Shown in pieces: positions 57,584-64,000 of a stretch of DNA of 64,000 bases. Location: contig OW240918.1 in assembly GCA_933207985.1 (NCBI GenBank), forward strand, positions 115,433,741 through 115,497,740. Reading direction: 5' to 3'. The notes below the pieces were generated by a model that saw only the letters and a program-made list of their open reading frames with translations, was not told where the DNA came from and did not search any database. Made by a program: the position numbers and the translations under genes. How positions within the stretch are numbered: position 1 is the first letter of the stretch; each line of letters opens with the position of its first letter. The stretch comes from Pelobates cultripes (lineage: Eukaryota; Chordata; Amphibia; Anura; Pelobatidae).

Positions 57584-60045
57584 GTTTTATATCTTTAGCA
57601 GGGAGCTAGCGAATTGATTTGTCTGATAATTGGGCAGCAAGACACTGTGTGTGCGTGTGCGTGTGTGTGTGTGTCACCCAACCATAAGCAGTCTGCATCT
57701 TGTGTTCTGACACTAGATGAAAAAGTTGATATTGACAGTCATCGTAAACATGGACAGTGTTCTCCCAAGTGAACTTAAAGAGAGGACTCAGGACAAAAAA
57801 AAATACACTCTGTCTATATAGTATGACACAATCAGCACTTCTATGATTTCCTCCTGGATATTACTTTGTTGGATTTAGGATTTTCTAGATATTTGTGTTT
57901 CATAAAATATTATTTATTTAACATCTTTCTTGGCTCTAGTGGGTCTATACTTTCCTTAATGGTAAAACTGGTTCTGCCTGGTACCAACTTGTAAATTGTT
58001 TAGGTACAGATCATTTATATATATTGGGTTGCTTTGGTGTAAAATTTGAAGATTTACCACAGTATATATATTTATACATATATATATATACACATTTTGG
58101 TGGTGGCTGTATATTAGTATTTGGGAGTTAATTTGGTGTAACTTCTTGTCTTTGGATCCAATGGATCCAATGGTCCAATGGATGCAATCTGTTAACTCTA
58201 TCTCACTCTCGCTCTTCCCGCTGTCACAACTTGGCTGATGAATTGGGTTGTGATACCTACATTTGGTTTTTGCCTGTGCCCTCTGTTTTGGTGCCTAAGC
58301 CTGTCACTGCAATGCTCATTGTTAAAGATAGCATCCCCTTTAAGGATAGTACACCACAACTTAAACTTAGTTAACACAAAGTCTATGTTACTGGCATTCC
58401 TGTCCTATTTAGCAGAATACAGTTCACTGACGTTAAATTATTTTACATTTTTATAAAGTTTCCTCACTCTATTTCTTTAAAAGACTCAATCCTAGTTATG
58501 AACAAACGATTGGTACCAATTTTACCCTAGAGCATCCTAGGATTCTCAGCATCCTAGATATGAATAATAAAGAGTTTGTTTTTGAAAGATGAAAGGAGGG
58601 GAAAGGAAACAAGATGTGCAGAGGGAACAGTTCCTTGAGACAATAAAACTTTTGATCTTCAAACACTTACTGGGTAATTGTACAATCTTACCAGGAGGAG
58701 TGCACATTTGCTGCATAAAACTGTCTGAAATAAAAGTCCGGCTTTTGAAATACTCACAAATTACCCGCATGGTGAACATAAGCAAGGTCAGACGTCTAAA
58801 GGATTTTCTTTTCGATGTAAAGTATAATTATTTTTATAGGCCAATCTTTTTGAGGTGGTTTGTCAGTGCTTAATACCAGGTTTACTGCTGGTGTTTAGTA
58901 ATAAAATATTTTATTATTTTAAGATGTCATCAATGCATTAAGCTAAAAACATCACTGTAACAAGACAGAAAGGATTTTCAAGAGATTTACAAGGTATGAC
59001 AGATTGGGCTGGCTGGAAGTCTACTTGTATAAAAAAGAATTTTCTGTAAACCACCCACTTAAAAATCTGAGGACTAATGTCATACATAAGCATTTGATTC
59101 AATACAATTACTGCATCTTTATAAAGTCATCAGAGTGTCACATCGCACAGAATTGTATACCCTCCGACTGTTCCAGATCCTGAGAGACCATCACAATTTT
59201 GGCTCCTGTCTCGCCGTTCCAGATCATTTCCTTGGTGTTCCACATCTGGTGTGATCATGCCTGCCGTGTATTAACCCTGGGTTGACACAGCCCTTCTTTA
59301 GATAGCCCTGACCCCTCATTGGTCCAGGACTAGCTTTTCTGAGCATAGCCGGTGGGGCTAGTGACATCACTGGCACATCTCACCCATCTCAATTTCATAT
59401 CTACTAGATTGCCCTAGATTGTAAGCTCATATGAGCATGGCCTTCTTTAACTCTTGTGTATGTCAACATTAATTTGTCTGTCAGTTAACTGTTAAGTAAC
59501 CCCATTTCTAACTGTAAAAACCTATTAATATTATGGCATGGTATAATCTTTTGTAAGCTTTTTGTGATGTAAGAAAAATGCCATGCACTAAACATATGTG
59601 TGCTCAGTATATTTTTTCACTATATTGTAAATTTAGAGTAATTGCATTCTATCTTGCACTGAAAGTGTCAAATCATCAACCAAAATTGATCCTGAGTGAA
59701 TAAAGTCTACAAAATGTTATGTTTTTTTATGTTTGTTAAAGAAAGATGTATAGAACCTAATTCCCCCTGTAAGAAATTAATCTATCTTCTAGACTTAAAT
59801 ATTGATTACGCCAGCTATGGCAAAGATACAGCTAATAACTGTTAGTGTGCATGCCACATGAATTCATACTCAGTGGAAAAATAACTTAATGGGGAGATTT
59901 TTAAGCAGATGGAGGATAGGACCACACATATAGAGCTATAAAATGAAAGTGTAGCTGGCACAAAATCATTATTACATAGTCATCACTGCTGAACCTACAA
60001 ACACTGTTTTATAAAATGAAAGCCAAAAAATGTTCAGGCAATGTG

Positions 60046-60080
<35 letters not shown>
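56621..60080. other. No gene; microsatellites and a possible old L2/SINE-like scrap
   Basis: AT-rich with (TA)n at 57553-57590 and 60053-60081, and (GT)n at about 57648-57674. GTAGTGGTTATGGTGCTTGG at 57338 resembles a MITE terminus. GATTGTAAGCTCATATGAGC near 59429 resembles the conserved 3' phrase of L2/MIR-type repeats. The frame 58589-58873 has no recognisable domain. Confidence 0.5.
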
Positions 60081-60081
<1 letters not shown>

Positions 60082-60084
<3 letters not shown>

Positions 60085-60864
60085 AAGGCCCTAGGCCTTT
60101 AATTGTTGGAGGGGTTTATCTGGCCTTAAATCTCCCTGTGGCCTATGCCTCAAGAACGCAGGCGTCTTTGGCAAACTTGCAGTCCGAAGTACTTCAGGGG
60201 CACAGGTTTTCAGTACAGACAGCGGTTTATAGCAAGGTGGTCAGCTTGCAAAGCAGCTAGAGCTTCCTACCAGCTCTACTTTTGTTATTGGCACCTATGC
60301 CCTCGTGCAAAAGTTCATTTGTTTGGTTGCCGTTATACCGGGGCTTCAGCAGCTCCTGTTTTCTCTCAGTCCCGATTGGGCCCTACTACTCAAACCCTCC
60401 TCCTTGATATAGCGCAACCTACATTATACAGTAGGTCCTGCATTACATTTATGCTTCCTCTCTCCCCTTAGCAGCTTGCCTTGTATTTAAGTAGCTCTTA
60501 CATACTGTTGTGCTAAGTACGTTTGCCTACTCCTGTAAGAATGTTTGTCTTGCTAATAGAACCCTCAATTTTATCACATGACAGGAGGCTTCCTATTTTG
60601 CATTTCTCTCTTTACTAAACTCCACAGCAGTAAAGAAAGTGAAACATTTAACCAATGAAAAAAATGCAATAGGGAGTAGGAGTTCCCAACAATTAGGCTC
60701 CTCCCCCTCTTTCTTTACTGCTCCATCGCAGACAGGTCAGAGTTTTTGGCTCCCCTTTTATATGTATATATATATATATTGAATTCTATTGATTTTACTG
60801 ACCTCTAATTCGCTAATTCTCTATTTTTCTAATATTCCCTGTGCCAGAAATTATTCACCTCAAT
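60082..60864 (+). other. Probable 5' terminal/leader region of the DIRS-type element
   Basis: GC-richer than its left flank and directly upstream of the DIRS gag. It contains inverted CTTTACTGCT / AGCAGTAAAG blocks (about 60627 and 60712) and a 108-aa frame without a domain. Called by position; the outer boundary is uncertain. Confidence 0.4.
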
Positions 60865-62085
60865 ATGGAAACTGCTCAAAATTCAGCAGACCTCCAAACA
60901 ATGATTAATGAGGCGGTAGCAGCCTCCATGGAGAAAGCTCTCTCCATAATGATGGCCTCTAATGCTGATAAGAGGAAACCATCAAAAACCCACCGATCCC
61001 GACACGATTCGGATTCAGAAGATTCGGAACCGCATACGAGCCACGATCCCTCCACCAGCAAACGTCACTGGAAAGGGGAAAAGGGCCAACAGAACCTGAC
61101 CAAGGGTAAGACCCCCGCAAAAAGGCTTAAGCCCTCAAAGGACAATACCCCGCCTCCGCCACCTGATTACTGCTCGGATGAGGAGGATGCACACAAAAAG
61201 TCCTTGGCGATTCTAGATGAATGGCAGGCGGAGGGGTCAGACTCCTACGAGGACCCATGGGGCTCCGAGTCCGAATCCCAACCCGGACTCGTCACGCATA
61301 CACTACTGGGAGACTCCCAATTACAGGACACCATGGATAACCCGCAGGAAGACGAGGACGCCATCTTTGACCCATCAGGTCAGAAGCTATTTGATCCAAG
61401 GAACCTAAGACACCCTCGTTCAGGTGACTGGACACCCCCAGATCACCTCACAAAATTCATGCATCTTTGGCTGAGAAAATCCATGGACAAGACGGTCCGC
61501 AACCGACTACGGTCCGAATGTCCAAGACCTTCTCTACCCGATCACGTGGCGGAGACACCTGAATTTGACCAAGTGATTACCACCTTCATGTCCCGAGGTG
61601 GCCGGGACCCACGCAAAGGCGTGGAGAAGGGTTTCAGAGCAGTCCAAGACAAACTGCTAGACTCAATAGGACCGCTTTCCAGGATCATGTACCTGGCAGA
61701 CGATGCCCTCTCAAAAGCGGACCAATTTGACGCGACCATGGTTCGCGAATGGGCTCATGATGTTCGGGAGTGGGCACAAAGATGCTTTTGCTTTGTGGGT
61801 AACACGAATACAGCCCTCTCCTCCGAGCGGCGCAAGGCAGCACTACTCCGTATCGATGGAAAGTTGGTGGAATTGGGCACCAAGGAATTAGGTCCTCTGG
61901 CACAGGGCAAACTATTTGGCGATCCTTTCCTCAAGGACTTGAACAAACACGTAAATATCTTTACTTCCCTGAACAAAGCTCAGTCCTCTATGAGGAGAGT
62001 ATTTAGACATAACCCCACCAGGGGTGTTTTTGGACGGGCTGGCTGCCAAAGGAGCCGTGCTGCCAGCCGACTCTGGCCTTCAGGC
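60865..62085 (+). pseudogene. DIRS1-type gag (ORF1), truncated by a Gypsy insertion
   Basis: DIRS elements are tyrosine-recombinase retrotransposons; this ORF makes the structural protein. The frame opens at a GTG at 60841, but the first ATG (METAQNSADLQ) is at 60865. An acidic, Ser/Lys-rich N-terminal half is followed by the conserved DIRS gag region: LPDHVAETPEFDQVI (about 61538), GRDPRKGVEKGFRAVQDKL, REWAQRCFCFVGN, LSSERRKAALLRIDGKL, GKLFGDPFLKDLNKHV and NKAQSSMRRVFR, then a GVFGRAG Gly/Arg tail. It is intact up to 62085, where a chromovirus LTR begins. The last 22 residues of the open frame (after WPSG) are LTR sequence. RT, RNase H and recombinase would lie beyond the insertion, outside the window. 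Confidence 0.87.
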
Positions 62086-62620
62086 TGTCAGGAAACTGAC
62101 AGGGATCCAATACGCAGAGTGCGCACAGAAGGAGGTACGTATACCGGACCTTAGAATGGCCGGACTAACGTAAGGACAAAGCAAGAATAGTCAAAAGGTA
62201 AGCCGAGGTCAAGGGAGCCGGAGGACAGGTAAGCGAGATACAAGCCGAGTCAAAGGAGAGGAGAGGACAACAGGACAAAAGACAAGCAAGGGTCAAAACC
62301 GGAAACACAAGATAAAGAACGCGCTGAGTGACTAGCAAGCTAGAACCACGACAGGGCAATGAGCAGTAGTAAAGGTTTCCTTTAAATACCCTGTTACCTA
62401 AATAGAGACCACGCCCCCAAAAGGTCCGGAATAGCGGTTCCCGGCACTTTATGCAAATGCCGACGTCATGACGTCGACGCTAGCCGTCGCGTCATAAAAG
62501 GGGGAGGAGCTAGCGCGGCCGGCGCGAAAACGGCCGGAATATGCCGAAATGCTAGGGGAAGGGAGCCCCTAAGCAGAGAGGATGTCCTCCCTGGATACAT
62601 CACCAACAGGTACCCTGACA
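62086..62620 (-). mobile_element. Ty3/Gypsy chromovirus LTR (3' LTR, - strand)
   Basis: 535 bp, TG..CA type: the + strand begins TGTCAGGAAAC and ends TACCCTGACA. The inner flank at 62621-62633 is a polypurine tract on the - strand (AAGGGGGGGTAC). A TATA-like TATTTAAAG lies at about 62380. The partner LTR is beyond the window, so the target duplication cannot be checked. Confidence 0.88.
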
Positions 62621-64000
62621 GTACCCCCCCTTCTAGAAACGCCCACCGGGCGGATGGGACCTGGCTTAGAAGGAAAACGAACGTGGAAGGCCCGTAGAAG
62701 ACGAGGAGCATGCACGTCTATACCAGGAACCCAAGACCTCTCTTCTGGACCATAACCTTTCCAGTCTATGAGGTATTGCAGCTTCCCCCTAGAAATACGA
62801 GAATCAAGGATGGACTTGATGATATATTCCTCCTGACCATCCACACGGACCGAGGATGGAGGAGCAGAGCGGGAGGAAAATCTGTTACAAACAAGAGGTT
62901 TCAATAACGACACATGAAAAGAGTTAGGGATGCGTAGAGTAGGAGGTAGATCCAGCAAATAAGAAACCGGATTGATCCTCCTCAGTACCCTGTAAGGACC
63001 AATGTAGCGAGGAGCAAACTTCAAGGAAGGAACTTTCAGGCGAATGTGTCTGGTACACAACCAGACCCTATCCCCCGGAGAAAAAATAGGAGCAGGACGT
63101 CTACGCCTATCAGCATGTGACTTAAACACCGCGGAACTACGTTCAAGAATTTGTCGAGTCTGATCCCACAACTTTCTCAGGTTGGCTATATGAATATCAA
63201 CCGACGGTATACCCTGGGAAGGAGACACCGACGGAAGAACAGTAGGGTTAAAGCCATAGTTCAAGAAAAAGGGGCTATTACGAGTGGAACCACAAACAAG
63301 GTTGTTGTGAGCAAACTCCGCCCAAGGAATCAGACCGACCCAGTCATCCTGGTGTTCAGAAACAAAACAACGTAGATATTGCTCAATTTTTTGGTTAGTG
63401 CGTTCGGCTGCTCCGTTAGATTGAGGATGATAGGCCGAAGAAAAATTCAGTTTGATGCCCAACTGTGAACAGAAGGATCTCCAAAAACGGGAAATAAATT
63501 GGGAACCCCTGTCTGACACAATCTCATTGGGAATACCATGTAAACGGAAAATTTCTCTAGCAAATATCACGGCCAGTTCGGGGGAGGACGGAAGTTTAGG
63601 CAAGGGAACGAAATGAGCCATTTTAGTAAACCTGTCAAGGACCGTGAGGATAACTGTATGCCTACTGGAAGCTGGTAGATCAACAATAAAATCCATAGCC
63701 AAACAAGCCCAAGGTTTGTTGGGAACGACTAAGGGCTGCAATAAACCACAAGGGAGATCCCGCGGAAGTTTATTCCTGACACAAACATTGCAAGCCTTGA
63801 CAAAGTCTTCCACATCCCTACGTAAACCGGGCCACCAGAAGTCTTTGGAGATCAGGCAGTAAGTTTTGTGGATGCCGGGGTGACCAGCGATCTTGCTATC
63901 GTGGAAACAGCGAATAATGTCCACTTGGAATTTGGGAGACACGAACAAGCGGCCCACAGGAGTACGTTCGGGAGCAAGAGATTGTTCGTTCTGAATATCA
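62569..64000 (-). CDS. Ty3/Gypsy chromovirus pol C-terminus: integrase + chromodomain (partial)
   Basis: Integrase joins the cDNA to host DNA; the chromodomain steers it to histone marks. The frame is open to the window edge, so the listed start is not the true one. In order: the zinc-binding HHCC module (GHPGIHKTYC, then CNVCVRNK), the DDE core with MDFIVDLP, VSDRGSQFISRFW and SNGAAERTNQ (Asp, Asp, Glu contexts), a GPYRV-type GPY/F module (YIGPYRVLRRI), and a chromodomain (EEYIIKSILDSRI, then YLIDWKGYGPEERSWVP). No stop or frameshift in about 475 codons. The last 17 or so codons lie inside the LTR (62569-62620). This looks like a young, possibly intact copy. Confidence 0.93.
   Translation of the reverse strand, partial: DIQNEQSLAPERTPVGRLFVSPKFQVDIIRCFHDSKIAGHPGIHKTYCLISKDFWWPGLRRDVEDFVKACNVCVRNKLPRDLPCGLLQPLVVPNKPWACLAMDFIVDLPASSRHTVILTVLDRFTKMAHFVPLPKLPSSPELAVIFAREIFRLHGIPNEIVSDRGSQFISRFWRSFCSQLGIKLNFSSAYHPQSNGAAERTNQKIEQYLRCFVSEHQDDWVGLIPWAEFAHNNLVCGSTRNSPFFLNYGFNPTVLPSVSPSQGIPSVDIHIANLRKLWDQTRQILERSSAVFKSHADRRRRPAPIFSPGDRVWLCTRHIRLKVPSLKFAPRYIGPYRVLRRINPVSYLLDLPPTLRIPNSFHVSLLKPLVCNRFSSRSAPPSSVRVDGQEEYIIKSILDSRISRGKLQYLIDWKGYGPEERSWVPGIDVHAPRLLRAFHVRFPSKPGPIRPVGVSRRGGTVRVPVGDVSREDILSA

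Noticed and set aside
58589..58873. 94-aa frame, possible exon
   Set aside because: No recognisable domain, AT-rich codon use and an overlapping antisense frame; chance ORF.
60841..62154. 437-aa frame as a host gene
   Set aside because: It is DIRS gag running into a chromovirus LTR.
1..64000. tRNA, rRNA, snRNA or host exon
   Set aside because: None recognised by eye on either strand; a tRNAscan-SE and protein homology search would be needed to exclude diverged cases.

Overview
The window looks like a transposon-rich intergenic or intronic stretch of a vertebrate genome, most likely a frog (anuran amphibian). The organism call rests on the mix of element families: L1-clade and Penelope-like retroelements, DIRS1-type and Ty3/Gypsy chromovirus elements, a tyrosine-recombinase/SGNH-hydrolase element, BED-finger hAT and Tc1/mariner transposons, and many short inverted-repeat MITEs, all on an AT-rich background full of microsatellites. 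I found no host gene, exon, tRNA, rRNA or CRISPR array. Every long open frame belongs to a mobile element.

Layout. 1-5946: L1-clade LINE on the + strand (ORF1 remnant, broken ORF2, 3' tail), followed by L1-like fragments to about 7010. 7-13 kb: degenerate sequence with three minisatellite blocks (TG-rich, G-rich, TCTGTGATTATG-type). 13.2-22.6 kb: a Tc1 terminus, foldback MITEs with visible target-site duplications (TSDs), a chromovirus LTR fragment, and a MITE split by a mariner-like element. 22.7-29.8 kb: Penelope-like element PLE1 in head-to-head form, bounded by a 16-bp TSD. 30.2-33.0 kb: a tyrosine-recombinase plus SGNH-hydrolase element with no reverse transcriptase. 33.8-34.65 kb: a poly(A) retroposon with a 12-bp TSD. 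36.5-43.6 kb: PLE2, an older, divergent Penelope-like element with the same inverted architecture and a 15-bp TSD; a 1-kb DNA transposon carrying a minisatellite and a 101-bp-arm perfect palindrome sits inside it. 45.4-50.1 kb: MITEs, one holding a 610-bp hAT-like insertion. 50.1-56.6 kb: a three-level nest of Tc1, an unclassified insert and a near full-length hAT transposon. 56.6-60.1 kb: no recognised element. 60.1-64.0 kb: a DIRS-type gag interrupted by a Ty3/Gypsy chromovirus whose pol runs off the right edge.

The strongest signals come from comparing PLE1 with PLE2. Both insertions have a truncated inverted copy head-to-head with the longer copy, an 80-110 bp extension found only at the right end, and two tandem RNA-like modules. 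Each module is a GTGG..CCAC hairpin, usually a second GAGC-type hairpin, and then GTGAGT at nearly constant spacing, with one compensatory base pair. The two elements also share a sequence resembling a decayed hammerhead ribozyme core. The other notable system is the recombinase/SGNH element, in which the catalytic serine codon of the hydrolase appears to have become a stop.
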